Positions 22,626 through 31,078 are shown, counted from the stretch's first letter. The stretch is DNA of 33,709 bases from Acidimicrobiales bacterium (GCA_025463985.1 JAODBM010000064.1:1-33709), one strand, 5' to 3'. The notes: a model not told the origin generated them from the letters alone. Made by a program: numbers and translations.

Positions 22626-24374
22626 ATGACCGAATCGTCCGACGAGGAGACCACCGCGTTCGCGGACCTCGGGCTGCGGCCCGAGCTGCTCGCCGCGCTC
22701 TCCGGCCTGGGCTACGAGGAGCCGACCCCGATCCAGCGCGAGGCGATCCCCCCGCTGCTGGCCGGCCGCGACCTGTTGGGCCAAGCCGCCACCGGCACGG
22801 GCAAGACCGCTGCGTTCGCGCTGCCGGTCCTCGAGCGCGTCGCTGCCGGCGGCCATCGGCAGGCGCCGCTCGCCCTCGTGCTCGTGCCGACCCGCGAGCT
22901 GGCGGTCCAGGTGTCAGAGGCGATGTATCGCTACGGGCGCGACGTCGGTGCCCGGGTGCTGCCGATCTACGGCGGCCAGCCGATCGGCCGCCAGCTCGAC
23001 GCGCTGCGCCGCGGCGTCGACGTGGTGGTCGCCACGCCAGGGCGGGCCCGCGACCACGTGCAGCGCGGCACCTTGCCGCTCGACGAGGTGCAGGTGGTCG
23101 TGCTCGACGAGGCCGACGAGATGCTCGACATGGGCTTCGCCGAGGACATCGAGGCCCTCCTCGACCTCACGCCGGCGGAGCGCCAGACGGTGCTGTTCTC
23201 GGCGACGCTGCCGGGCCGGATCGACCGCATCGCTCGGCGCCACCTGCGCGACCCGGTCCGCATCCAGATCGGTGCCGAGCCGGCCGCGGCCGGCCGGGCA
23301 CCGCTCGTGCGCCAGAGCGCCTACGTGGTCGCCCGGGCGCACAAGCCGGCGGCGCTGGGACGCATCCTCGACGTCGAGGCGCCCGACGCCGCCCTCGTGT
23401 TCTGCCGCACGCGCATCGAGGTCGACCAGCTCACCGAGACGCTCAACGGCCGGGGCTACCGCGCTGAGGCCCTGCACGGCGGCATGAGCCAGGAGCAGCG
23501 GGACCGCGTGATGGGCCGGTTGCGCAGCGGCACGGCCGACCTGCTGGTCGCGACCGACGTCGCCGCCCGCGGCCTCGACATCGACCAGCTCACGCACGTC
23601 GTCAACTACGACGTCCCGTCCGCGCCGGAGTCCTACGTGCACCGCATCGGCCGCGTCGGCCGGGCCGGGCGCGAGGGCGTGGCCATCACGCTGGCCGAGC
23701 CGCGCGAGCGACGCCTCCTCGGCAACATCGAGCGCCTCACGAAGCAGAAGATCCCGGTGGAGACGGTCCCGACGGTGGCCGACCTGCGCGCCCGCCAGAT
23801 GGAGCTGACGCTGGCCACGCTCCGCGAGCGCCTGTCGGACGACGACCTCGACAGCTACCGCGTGGTGGTCGACACGCTCACCGACGAGTTCGACCTCACC
23901 CAGGTGGCGTTGGCTGCGGTGAAGCTGGCCCACGAGGGCCGCAGCTCCACGGTCGACGAGGAGGAGATCCCGGAGCCGTTCGTCGCCAAGGACTCCCGCA
24001 AGGACTCCGGCAAGAAGTCCGGCGGGAAGAAGGACCGCGACAAGGGACGCGACGGCGAGCTCGGCGGCAAGGAACGCGGCAAGCGGTCGCGCTCGGCGGA
24101 GTCCGGGGCGGACGGAGGCGGCGACACCGAGAGGCTCTGGGTCAGCGTGGGGCGCAACGCCGGCGTCCGGCCCAAAGACCTCGTGGGCGCCATCGCCAAC
24201 GAGACCCGGCTCAGCGGGCGCGACATCGGGGCGATCACGATCGCCGAGTCGTTCTCGATCGTGGAGGTGCCGGCGTCGGCGATCGATGACGTCATCGCGG
24301 ACATGCGCCGCACGACGATCCGCGGCACGGCCGCCAAGATCCGCCGCGACCGCGTCAGCGCGCCGCCGGCCTGA
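22626..24374 (+). CDS. deaD: DEAD-box ATP-dependent RNA helicase (DeaD/CsdA type)
   Basis: A 582-residue protein starting at the ATG at 22626. All DEAD-box motifs are present: Q motif region FADLGLRPELL...PTPIQ (12-37), ATGTGKT (55-61), PTRELA (88-93), TPGR (137-140), DEAD (161-164), SAT (192-194), FCRTR, ATDVAARGLD and HRIGRVGRAG (about 339-348). A basic linker rich in Lys, Asp and Gly (KDSGKKSGGKKDRDKGRD) leads to a C-terminal RNA-binding domain of the DbpA/CsdA type (about 500-575, starting ERLWVSVGRNAGVRPKDLVG). It should unwind structured RNA during ribosome assembly or mRNA decay, often in the cold. The symbol is by similarity of architecture. Confidence 0.95.
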   Translation: MTESSDEETTAFADLGLRPELLAALSGLGYEEPTPIQREAIPPLLAGRDLLGQAATGTGKTAAFALPVLERVAAGGHRQAPLALVLVPTRELAVQVSEAMYRYGRDVGARVLPIYGGQPIGRQLDALRRGVDVVVATPGRARDHVQRGTLPLDEVQVVVLDEADEMLDMGFAEDIEALLDLTPAERQTVLFSATLPGRIDRIARRHLRDPVRIQIGAEPAAAGRAPLVRQSAYVVARAHKPAALGRILDVEAPDAALVFCRTRIEVDQLTETLNGRGYRAEALHGGMSQEQRDRVMGRLRSGTADLLVATDVAARGLDIDQLTHVVNYDVPSAPESYVHRIGRVGRAGREGVAITLAEPRERRLLGNIERLTKQKIPVETVPTVADLRARQMELTLATLRERLSDDDLDSYRVVVDTLTDEFDLTQVALAAVKLAHEGRSSTVDEEEIPEPFVAKDSRKDSGKKSGGKKDRDKGRDGELGGKERGKRSRSAESGADGGGDTERLWVSVGRNAGVRPKDLVGAIANETRLSGRDIGAITIAESFSIVEVPASAIDDVIADMRRTTIRGTAAKIRRDRVSAPPA

Positions 24375-24423
24375 CCGGCGTACGTTTGGCCGGCACCGAC
24401 CCCCGGCCCAGGAGACGAATGCC

Positions 24424-24861
24424 ATGCCGCTCGACGGCGAGTACGAACCGAGCACGTGGAGCGTCGCCGCCGAGCAGGTGGAGCGTTACGAGGGCAGCGG
24501 GGGCACCGACGGCACGATGCTCAACGGCGCGCCGTGCGTGATCCTCACCACCCGCGGCCGCACGTCGGGCAAGGTCCGCAAGGCGCCGCTCATCCGCGTC
24601 GAGCACGACGGCCGCTACGCGGTCGTGGCCTCGATGGGCGGCGCGCCCAAGCACCCGGTCTGGTACCTCAACCTGCTCGACCACCCGGAGGTCACCCTGC
24701 AAGACGGCCCGCTCGTGATGGACGCCCGCGCCCGCGTCCTCGCCGGTGACGAGAAGGCCGAGTGGTGGGCGCATGCCACCGCGGTGTGGCCGGCGTACGA
24801 CGAGTACCAGGCCAAGACCGACCGGGAGATCCCCGTGGTGGTGATCGAACCCGTGGGGTGA
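24424..24861 (+). CDS. Deazaflavin-dependent nitroreductase family protein (second copy)
   Basis: A 145-residue protein starting at the ATG at 24424, nine bases after AGGAG. Family motifs: VILTTRGRTSGKVRKAPLIR (39-58), YAVVASMGGAPKHPVWYLN, LLDHPEVTLQDG and PAYDEYQAKTDREIPVVVIE at the end. It shares the fold and likely F420H2 use of the gene at 18015-18431, but the two differ in the N-terminus and in the substrate-side loop (GGAPKHPVWY versus AGAPTNPDWY). It follows the RNA helicase by 49 bp and is followed by a strong hairpin. Confidence 0.9.
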   Translation: MPLDGEYEPSTWSVAAEQVERYEGSGGTDGTMLNGAPCVILTTRGRTSGKVRKAPLIRVEHDGRYAVVASMGGAPKHPVWYLNLLDHPEVTLQDGPLVMDARARVLAGDEKAEWWAHATAVWPAYDEYQAKTDREIPVVVIEPVG

Positions 24862-24869
24862 CGCCGCCA

Positions 24870-24895
24870 CGGTGGTGGGGTTCCCCCCACCATCG
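24870..24895. terminator. 11-bp hairpin after the second Ddn-like gene
   Basis: CGGTGGTGGGG (24870-24880), loop TTCC, CCCCACCATCG (24885-24895) form an 11-bp stem with one G-U pair, 8 bp past the stop codon. There is no T-tract, as is common in high-GC actinobacteria. Confidence 0.55.
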
Positions 24896-24949
24896 AGTCG
24901 GTGGTCGGCGGGATGGTTGCGCCGCTCGCGGGCGCTCACCATCGAGCCA

Positions 24950-25293
24950 TGATCTCCCGCTCGGTGCCCACGACCCCCGGTGCCGTCGCTGCGAAGCGCA
25001 TGGCGCCGATGGGGCTCGGGGACGAGGAGCTGGTCGTCGTGGACGTGCGCGTGCCGGCTTCCGGCGCCGCGGCCCGGCCGGACGCGGCCGCCGTGCACGT
25101 GCGCCAGGCCTTTCCCGGCGCCCCGTTGGTGGTCGCCACCGCGGATCTCGACGACGGGGCAGTCGGGCTCCTGGCCGCCGATGCCGGCGCGAACGCTGAC
25201 GAGCAACGAGAGCTGACGACCGACGGCGGCCGCTTCGCCGACCAACTGAGCGGCCGACCAGCCGCGCGACCGCGACCCGCGCTCGCGTCCTGA
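24950..25293 (+). CDS. Possible small hypothetical protein (weak)
   Basis: An open frame of 114 codons from the ATG at 24950 fills most of the 518-bp gap between the Ddn-like gene and the histidine kinase gene. The middle part reads ELVVVDVRVPASGAAARPDA and VHVRQAFPGAPLVVATADLD, which resembles a beta-alpha fold, and third codon positions are GC-rich. No ribosome-binding site, family motif or signal peptide is recognised, and the ends are low in information. The remainder of the gap (24896-24949 and 25294-25379) holds nothing I can identify. Confidence 0.35.
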
Positions 25294-25379
25294 CCCGGGC
25301 GCTGCGGCGCGCGGCGGCGCGTCGCGGCCCCCAAGAAACTCCCGGTTCCGCGACGAGGACGCTTCACCCGGCAACCATC

Positions 25380-26756
25380 ATGGGCGGCGTGTTCGGCGGC
25401 ACAGCGAGGCTCGGCGACGGGGTGGCGGCGGCAGTGCCGCGCGCTCGCTGGAGTCGCCTGGGCGCGTACGGCGATCGGCAGCTGTGGCGCACGCAGGCCC
25501 ACTTGATCGGCGACCTCGCGTTCGGCGTCACGTGGTCCACGCTCGTCGTCACGGCGCTGGCGCTTGCGGGAGGGTTGTCGTTCACGCTGATCGGCCTGCC
25601 TCTCCTCGCCCTCACGATGTTGGCCGCCCGCCCGCTCAACGCGTTCGAGCGGGCGCGCGCCCGGCGGCTCCTCGGGATCGACCTGGCCACGCCGTTCCGA
25701 GCGCCACCCGCGACCAGTTGGCGCGCCGCCGCCCGGCCGCTCCGCGACATCTCCGCCTGGCGGCCAGCGCTCCGCTGCCTGCTGTCCGACGACGCGGCGT
25801 GGCGGACGTTCGCCTATGCCGTCGTGCTGCTGCCCTGGGGCTGCTTCACGTTCGTGGTGCTCGTGACCACCTGGCTGCTCGCGATCCTCGGGACGACCGC
25901 GCCCGCGTGGGGTTGGGCGTTCCCCGCCGCCACCGGCGGCCAGGACCTGACCGGCGGGGCCCGGAGCGCCCACCTCGCCGCGGAGTTCGTGACCGGCGCG
26001 TTGGCCGTCGCGTGCCTGCCGTCGATCGTGCGGGGCCTCGGCGCCGTCGACCGCCGGCTCGGTCGGGCGCTCCTCGGCACCAACGATCGCCGCGCGTTGA
26101 CGGCTCGCGTCGAGCAGCTGCGCGAGAGTCGCGACGCCTCGGTCGAGGGGTCGGCCAGCGAGCTGCGGCGCATCGAGCGGAACCTCCACGACGGGGCGCA
26201 ACAGCGGCTGGTGGCCCTGGCGATCGACCTCGGGCTGGCCCGCGACCGCATCGAGCGGGGCGCCGACGCCGACCAGGTGGCCGCCCTGGTCGCCCAGGCC
26301 CACGAGGAAGCCAAGAGCGCGGTGATCGAGCTGCGCGACCTGGTGCGCGGCATCCATCCTTCGGTCCTCAGCGAGCTCGGTCTCGACGCTGCGCTCTCGG
26401 CCCTCGCCGCGCGCTGCCCCGTGCCGGTGGTGGTGCGGTCGCGGGTCGCGAGCCGCCTTCCGCCCCCGATCGAGTCCGCGGCGTACTTCTTGGTGGCCGA
26501 GGCCTTGACCAACGTGGCCAAGCACGCGCACGCCGACGCCGCCCACGTCCGGCTGCACGAGCGCGCAGGCGTGCTCGTGGTGGAGGTCGGCGACGACGGC
26601 TGGGGCGGCGCGGCGTTCACCACCGGCGGCGGCTTGGCGGGCCTGCAGGACCGGGTGGCGGCGGTCGAGGGCCACTTGCGCGTCGCCAGCCCCCGCGGCG
26701 GGCCCACCCTGCTCGTCGCCGAGCTCCCGCTCGCGGCCGCCGAGGGTGCGGGCTGA
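25380..26756 (+). CDS. Two-component sensor histidine kinase (NarL-type, HisKA_3)
   Basis: A 458-residue membrane kinase. The N-terminal half holds four hydrophobic segments in two pairs (about 46-85 and 143-170, plus a shorter one near 200-222), resembling the putative sensor domain common in actinobacterial NarL-type kinases. The dimerisation/phosphoacceptor domain contains ERNLHDGAQQRLVAL with the phosphorylated His at H270. The ATPase domain has the N-box EALTNVAKHAH (E374, N378) and a DDGWGG G-box-like loop. The kinase would autophosphorylate and pass phosphate to the response regulator encoded one base after its stop. The signal is unknown, but the multi-helix sensor and the following membrane-anchored esterase suggest envelope sensing. 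Confidence 0.92.
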   Translation: MGGVFGGTARLGDGVAAAVPRARWSRLGAYGDRQLWRTQAHLIGDLAFGVTWSTLVVTALALAGGLSFTLIGLPLLALTMLAARPLNAFERARARRLLGIDLATPFRAPPATSWRAAARPLRDISAWRPALRCLLSDDAAWRTFAYAVVLLPWGCFTFVVLVTTWLLAILGTTAPAWGWAFPAATGGQDLTGGARSAHLAAEFVTGALAVACLPSIVRGLGAVDRRLGRALLGTNDRRALTARVEQLRESRDASVEGSASELRRIERNLHDGAQQRLVALAIDLGLARDRIERGADADQVAALVAQAHEEAKSAVIELRDLVRGIHPSVLSELGLDAALSALAARCPVPVVVRSRVASRLPPPIESAAYFLVAEALTNVAKHAHADAAHVRLHERAGVLVVEVGDDGWGGAAFTTGGGLAGLQDRVAAVEGHLRVASPRGGPTLLVAELPLAAAEGAG

Positions 26757-26757
26757 C

Positions 26758-27399
26758 GTGCGGATCGCCATCGTCGAGGACGCGGTCCTGCTGCGGGAAG
26801 GGATCGGCCGGATCCTCGCGGACAAGGACCACGAGGTGATCGCGTCGCTCGCCGACGCCACCGACCTGCTCGCCACCGCGATGGCACTTGAGCCCGACCT
26901 CGTCATCGCCGACGTGCGCATGCCGCCGACCCACACCGACGAAGGGCTGCGCGCCGCGGTCGCGCTGCGCACCATCCGACCCGGCCAGCCCGTGCTCGTG
27001 CTGAGCCAGTACGTCGAAGAGCGCTACGCCACCGAGCTGCTCGCCGCCGACGCCACCGCCGTGGGCTACCTCCTGAAGGAACGGGTGGCCGACGTCCGCG
27101 ACTTCGTGCAGGCCGCCGAGCGCGTGGCAGCCGGTGGGACGGCCCTCGACCCTGAGGTCGTCGCGCAGCTCCTCGGCCGCTCTCGCCACGATCGCCTCGG
27201 CATGCTCACGCCGCGCGAGCGCGACGTCCTCGGGCTCATGGCCGAGGGGCTCTCCAACAACGGCATCGCCCGCCAGCTGGTGGTCGGCGCCGGCGCCGTC
27301 GAGAAGCACATCTCGTCGATCTTCTCCAAGCTGGGCCTCTGCCCCGACGACGCCGACCACCGGCGCGTCCTCGCGGTGCTGTCGTATCTCCGCGCCTGA
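26758..27399 (+). CDS. LuxR/NarL-family response regulator
   Basis: A 213-residue protein from the GTG at 26758; an overlapping GTG at 26746 would add four residues. The receiver domain has the acidic pair E7-D8, phosphoacceptor D52 (IADVRMPP) and the conserved lysine K107 (YLLKERV). The C-terminal HTH (about 150-205) reads LTPRERDVLGLMAEGLSNNG followed by VEKHISSIFSKLGL, the LuxR-type recognition helix. It is the cognate partner of the kinase ending one base upstream. The probable targets include the following esterase gene, 171 bp downstream, though no operator is identified. Confidence 0.94.
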   Translation: MRIAIVEDAVLLREGIGRILADKDHEVIASLADATDLLATAMALEPDLVIADVRMPPTHTDEGLRAAVALRTIRPGQPVLVLSQYVEERYATELLAADATAVGYLLKERVADVRDFVQAAERVAAGGTALDPEVVAQLLGRSRHDRLGMLTPRERDVLGLMAEGLSNNGIARQLVVGAGAVEKHISSIFSKLGLCPDDADHRRVLAVLSYLRA

Positions 27400-27570
27400 C
27401 CGTCGGCGCTCCGGACCGCCCTCCTCGACCCGGACCTCGCTGCCTAAGGTGCATGGTCCGTGGCGCGCCAGCCACCCACGGACACCGTGCCGGTCGGCGG
27501 GGCGGCTTCCATCAGCGCCGGCGCACCCCATCGAAGGTCTCGTCGAACCCGGGGGGTGCGGAGCGATGCC

Positions 27571-28773
27571 ATGGGTCTGCTGTCGAACTGGTTCCTCGCC
27601 CTCGTGGTCACCAACTCGGTCGGCATCACCGCTGCGCTCGTGCTGGTCGAGCGGCGTCGGCGCCGGCGGCGGCGCGAGGGCAGGCTTGGTCCGGTGCGGG
27701 CCGGCATCACCCGGGCGGCGTCCGCACTGCTGGTCGTGGCGCTCGTGGCGACCTGCGTCGCCGTCGAGGTCAACCGGCGGCGGGTCGACTACCCGAACTT
27801 CGCGGCCCTGCTCGGCACGGCGTCACCCGACCTCCTGAAGGTCGCGCTGGGCAAGGCCAACCCCAAGGGGCGCCAGGCCGCCGTCGCCGGGCACGGCGTG
27901 GACATCGAGGCGTCGGTCGCCGGACCCGCTTCGGGCATCACCCGCTCCGCGTACGTCTACCTGCCACCCCAGTACTTCGATCCCGCCACACCCCGGCGCC
28001 GCTTCCCGGTGCTGTACCTCATCCACGGGTCGCCCGGCGGCCCCGAGGACTGGATCAACGGTGGCCGGGTCGACCGGGCCATGGACCACCTGATCGCCCG
28101 GCACGCGGTCGTGCCGTTCATCGTCGTCATGCCCGACGCCAACGGCAGCCACCACAGCGACCAGGAGTGCATCGACGCGCCGCACGGCCCGCAAGACGAG
28201 ACGTACCTCACCACCGACGTCGTGCGCTGGGCCGATGCCCACCTCCGCACGCTCGCCGACCGCGCCGACCGCGCCGTCGGCGGCCTTTCGAGCGGCGGCT
28301 ACTGCGGGGTGAACCTGGCCTTCCGCCACCAGGACGAGTTCTCGGCGGTCGTGTCGCACTCGGGCACCGGCTTTCCCGACCACGACCGCTCGACGGGCGA
28401 CCTCTTCGGCGGCCGCGCCGACCTCGAACGGGTCAACACGCCGGTCACCTACCTGCCCACGCTCAGAATCCGGTCCGGCATGGCGGTCTATCTCGACAGC
28501 GGCGCCCGCGACCGATGGTCCCACTCGGCGAGCCGCGAGCTGGCCGGCATCCTGCGCCGGCGCGGCGTGCCGACCACGTTCCACACGGTGCTCGGGGAAG
28601 CTCACTCGTTCACGGCCTATCGCCACGACGTCACCCTGTCGCTGCCGTGGCTGTCGGCCTGGTTCAGCACCCACCAGGCCGCCTCGCTCACCGACTCGGT
28701 CGCCGCGCCGACCGACGACGAGCTGCCTGCGCTCCCGCCGGTCAGGGTTGCGGTGCGACCTGGCGGAACGTGA
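27571..28773 (+). CDS. Membrane-anchored esterase (alpha/beta hydrolase, antigen 85/EstD-like)
   Basis: A 400-residue protein starting at the ATG at 27571. Two N-terminal membrane segments (about 6-26 and 49-66) flank a strongly basic loop (ERRRRRRRRREG). The hydrolase domain follows outside: VLYLIHGSPGGPEDW forms the oxyanion region, GLSSGGY (238-244) carries the nucleophile S240, and GEAHSF near 345 supplies the histidine. The arrangement resembles the Esterase_D/antigen 85 family, which includes mycolyltransferases, but membership there is not proven. The last 32 bases overlap the convergent alkB gene. Its position after a two-component system suggests regulated cell-surface lipid or glycan modification. 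Confidence 0.87.
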   Translation: MGLLSNWFLALVVTNSVGITAALVLVERRRRRRRREGRLGPVRAGITRAASALLVVALVATCVAVEVNRRRVDYPNFAALLGTASPDLLKVALGKANPKGRQAAVAGHGVDIEASVAGPASGITRSAYVYLPPQYFDPATPRRRFPVLYLIHGSPGGPEDWINGGRVDRAMDHLIARHAVVPFIVVMPDANGSHHSDQECIDAPHGPQDETYLTTDVVRWADAHLRTLADRADRAVGGLSSGGYCGVNLAFRHQDEFSAVVSHSGTGFPDHDRSTGDLFGGRADLERVNTPVTYLPTLRIRSGMAVYLDSGARDRWSHSASRELAGILRRRGVPTTFHTVLGEAHSFTAYRHDVTLSLPWLSAWFSTHQAASLTDSVAAPTDDELPALPPVRVAVRPGGT

Positions 28774-29371
28774 GGTTGACGCGGGGACCGACCGGGCGGG
28801 CCGTCTTCGGCACCTGGTGGCGCCAGTGCCGCTGGGTCGGGCCGCGCATCACGAGCAGGCTGCCGGACGGGAGGTCGAGCTGGTGGCGCAGCTCGCGGAC
28901 GGAGCGGTGCCGAAGCTGGAACGTGCGGGTGGCGCCGAGGCTGACCGAGGCGATGATCGGCGCCGTCCCCAGCTCGCGCTCGTCGTCGCTGTGCCAGGCC
29001 ACGCTGTCGCGCCCGCTGCGATAGAGGTTGAGGAGCGCGCCGTTGAACCCGAGCCCGGTCTCGGCCTCGACGGCCGCCTTCACCTCGCACAGCGCCGCGG
29101 TCCATGCGTGGGTGGTCATCGTGATCCCCGAGTAGGCGTAGGGCCGGCCGGGATCGCCGTACCACGCCGTCAAGCGTGGGACGGGGTGCGCCTGGCCGTG
29201 GATCCTGATGGTCTCCTGCTCCCACGCGACGGCGTCGAGCAGCTCGGCGAGCAGGCGGTCGCTGGTGGACGGATCGAAGAAGCTGGTGACGAGCTCGATG
29301 TCCGCGTCAGGCAGGGCGACGCGCTCGCGCGTCGGACGTTTGGTCTGGAACAGGCTGGCCTGCTGCTGCAC
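28742..29371 (-). CDS. alkB: AlkB-family alpha-ketoglutarate-dependent dioxygenase
   Basis: A 209-residue protein of the ALKBH2/3-like bacterial type. The iron site is H127-x-D129 (WHSDDE) with H185 (WRHQVPK). R197 and R203 (RVNLTFR) bind 2-oxoglutarate. The nucleotide-recognition lid includes PRLTAWYGDPGRPYAYSG, typical of ALKBH2/3-type proteins. It demethylates 1-methyladenine and 3-methylcytosine in DNA or RNA. The start ATG at 29371 follows GGAGGAGG within nine bases. Its stop lies inside the convergent esterase gene by 32 bp. Confidence 0.95.
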   Translation of the reverse strand: MQQQASLFQTKRPTRERVALPDADIELVTSFFDPSTSDRLLAELLDAVAWEQETIRIHGQAHPVPRLTAWYGDPGRPYAYSGITMTTHAWTAALCEVKAAVEAETGLGFNGALLNLYRSGRDSVAWHSDDERELGTAPIIASVSLGATRTFQLRHRSVRELRHQLDLPSGSLLVMRGPTQRHWRHQVPKTARPVGPRVNLTFRQVAPQP

Positions 29372-29453
29372 CGGGCCTCCTCCTCGGGTCGCGACCTCGC
29401 CGCTTCAGGCTAGAACGCCTGTTCGCCCGGCCACAACCAGTGCGGCGCCCCGA

Positions 29454-30242
29454 TCAGCCCATGCGGCTGACCGTCGACGTGCCGAACCGCTTGGCCGTGA
29501 GCTCCTTGATGCCGGCGGGGAACTCGACCTCGGCCTCGATGTAGGCCTTGGTGAGGGCCCGCTGCTCCTCGCCGTCGCCGCCAAACGCGTTCGCGCAGCG
29601 CTCGGGCTCGGCGTTGGCGAGCGCCACGATCGCGCCTGCGACGCCGAGCGGTCCGGCGAACGAGAGCAGCGCGGCCGATCCCGTGTACAGCGGTCCCTCG
29701 AAGACCTCCAGCGTCTCGAGCAGGCGATCGGCATCGCCCGTGACGTCCTCGACGCCGGCGGCCGGCAGATCCAGCAGGTCGGGCATGTCGAGCCCGGGCC
29801 ACGACGCCAACGGGTGGTGGGCGGCGATCACCGGCACGCCGCCAGCGGCGCGCACGACCTCGTCGTAGTACGGGTCGGGATCGGCGGCGAACGGCGGCGA
29901 CAAGACCAGCAGCGCGTCGGCGCCGTGCGCGCACGCCGACACGGTGAGCTGCACGGCTTGACGGGTCGAGGGCGCGCCGGCGGCCGCGATCAGCGGGACG
30001 CCGTCGGTCTCGTCGAGCGCCCGGCGCAGCGCGTCGATCAGCTCGGCGCGCTCGTCGAGGGAGAGCGCCGGGCCCTCGCCGGCCAGGTCGGCCGCCACCA
30101 CGGCAGTGACGCCGAGGTCGACGAGCTCTCGCGCCAGATCGGTCGTCGCCCGGGCGTCAAGCGACCCGTCTCCGGCGAACAGGGTGATCAACGAGACGCC
30201 GACCCCACGGAACGGTGGCCGCGGTCGCGGTCGTGACGCCAT
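29454..30242 (-). CDS. DHDPS-fold protein lacking the Schiff-base lysine
   Basis: A 262-residue protein from the ATG at 30242; the frame is open to 30299 but homology begins at FRGVGVSLIT. The TIM-barrel order of dihydrodipicolinate synthase and N-acetylneuraminate lyase is clear: GVGVSLITLF, AGEGPALSLDERAELID, and AGVEDVTGDADRLLETL. The lysine that forms the Schiff base (normally GIK or GVK before the D/SSGD motif) is glutamate E165, the Thr-Thr of GTTGE is altered (ADLAGE, 51-56), and the catalytic tyrosine region reads AAHHPLAS. A normal aldolase mechanism is therefore unlikely. It may be a regulatory or binding protein, or use another chemistry. The gene diverges from a coiled-coil protein gene. 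Confidence 0.8.
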   Translation of the reverse strand: MASRPRPRPPFRGVGVSLITLFAGDGSLDARATTDLARELVDLGVTAVVAADLAGEGPALSLDERAELIDALRRALDETDGVPLIAAAGAPSTRQAVQLTVSACAHGADALLVLSPPFAADPDPYYDEVVRAAGGVPVIAAHHPLASWPGLDMPDLLDLPAAGVEDVTGDADRLLETLEVFEGPLYTGSAALLSFAGPLGVAGAIVALANAEPERCANAFGGDGEEQRALTKAYIEAEVEFPAGIKELTAKRFGTSTVSRMG

Positions 30243-30351
30243 GGCGCCAGCCTGCGCTTCCCCTCGGGACAGATGAGCCCCGCGTTCACGTAGGGCCACG
30301 CGGGCCGGGCGGGGTCATCGTGGTGGCAGGCGAGCCCGAGAGGACCACACC

Positions 30352-30624
30352 ATGAGCACCGAGACCCGCACCGTTGAGCTGCAGGCCGAGCTGCAGGAGG
30401 TGGACGCGGAGATCGCCGAGGTGCGAGAACGGCTCGCAGAGCTGCGCGACCTCATTCCCGAGCTGCTCGAGGACACCCGCCCGGGCAGCCCACGCGCCGC
30501 CGCGATCGCCGAAGCCGAGGACCTGACGGCCGTGCTCGAGCGCCTCCTCGTGCAGCGCGGCTACCTCCGCCGCGAGCTGGTCCTCGAGGACGAGGACGCA
30601 CCCGGGACGCGGGGACCGAGCTGA
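30352..30624 (+). CDS. Small coiled-coil protein, unknown function
   Basis: A 90-residue, strongly acidic protein preceded by GAGAGGA. Heptad-like Leu and Ile spacing runs through residues 8-42 (VELQAELQEVDAEIAEVRER) and again through 52-80, suggesting two helices that could form a hairpin coiled coil. There is no signal peptide or enzyme motif. Its stop is 4 bp from the stop of the convergent EncFtn-type gene. I do not recognise the family. Confidence 0.6.
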   Translation: MSTETRTVELQAELQEVDAEIAEVRERLAELRDLIPELLEDTRPGSPRAAAIAEAEDLTAVLERLLVQRGYLRRELVLEDEDAPGTRGPS

Positions 30625-30628
30625 CCGC

Positions 30629-30943
30629 TCACTCCTCCTCGGCCCCGGCCTCGATCTCGAGGATGGGCCGGTCCGTGAACAGATAGGTGCGCATGTGCTC
30701 GTCGAGCTTCGGGTCGTGCCGTCGCAGCCACTCGAGGGTCATCACCGCGTGCTCCTTCTCCTCGTCCCGGTTGTGGGCGAGCACCCCGGCGAGCTGGGGG
30801 TCGTCGCACGCGTGTACGCGTTGGTCGTACCAGTCGATCGCCTCCAGCTCTTCCATCACCGACACGATCGCTCGATGCCGGTCGATGACCTCCGGGGGCA
30901 GCTTCTCGGCCGGCTCGTGAAGCTCGGCGCTTGCGTTGGCCAT
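30629..30943 (-). CDS. Encapsulated-ferritin-type (EncFtn) ferroxidase without encapsulin nearby
   Basis: A 104-residue two-helix protein that matches the EncFtn family. The ferroxidase residues are E31, E32 and E34 in VMEELEAIDWYDQR with W38 and Y39, and E61, E62 and H65 in HNRDEEKEHA; the closing segment is LEWLRRHDPKLDEH...TYLF. In known cases, EncFtn dimers assemble into annular decamers inside an encapsulin shell and feed iron into it. A strong AGGAGG lies before the ATG at 30943. The chain ends at IEAGAEEE, without the C-terminal extension that usually carries the cargo-loading peptide, and no encapsulin gene lies in this window. Its neighbours are a coiled-coil gene (convergent) and a secreted DUF4214 protein. 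Confidence 0.9.
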   Translation of the reverse strand: MANASAELHEPAEKLPPEVIDRHRAIVSVMEELEAIDWYDQRVHACDDPQLAGVLAHNRDEEKEHAVMTLEWLRRHDPKLDEHMRTYLFTDRPILEIEAGAEEE

Positions 30944-30972
30944 GGGTCCTCCTGGGCTCCGGGCGAGCCGGT

Positions 30973-30989
30973 CGGGTCGCCGCGACCCG
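30973..30989 (-). terminator. Perfect 7-bp hairpin downstream of the DUF4214 gene
   Basis: CGGGTCG-CCG-CGACCCG lies about 90 bp past the stop of the DUF4214 gene and 30 bp before the EncFtn start, on the shared minus strand. No T-tract follows. It may separate the two transcription units. Confidence 0.3.
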
Positions 30990-31078
30990 CTGGCGAGCGC
31001 CTCACCGCGGCACTCGAGCCCGTGGGCGCCGGGCCTACCCGCGCTGCCGCACTCCGGTCAGGCGCCGGTGGACCGTGC

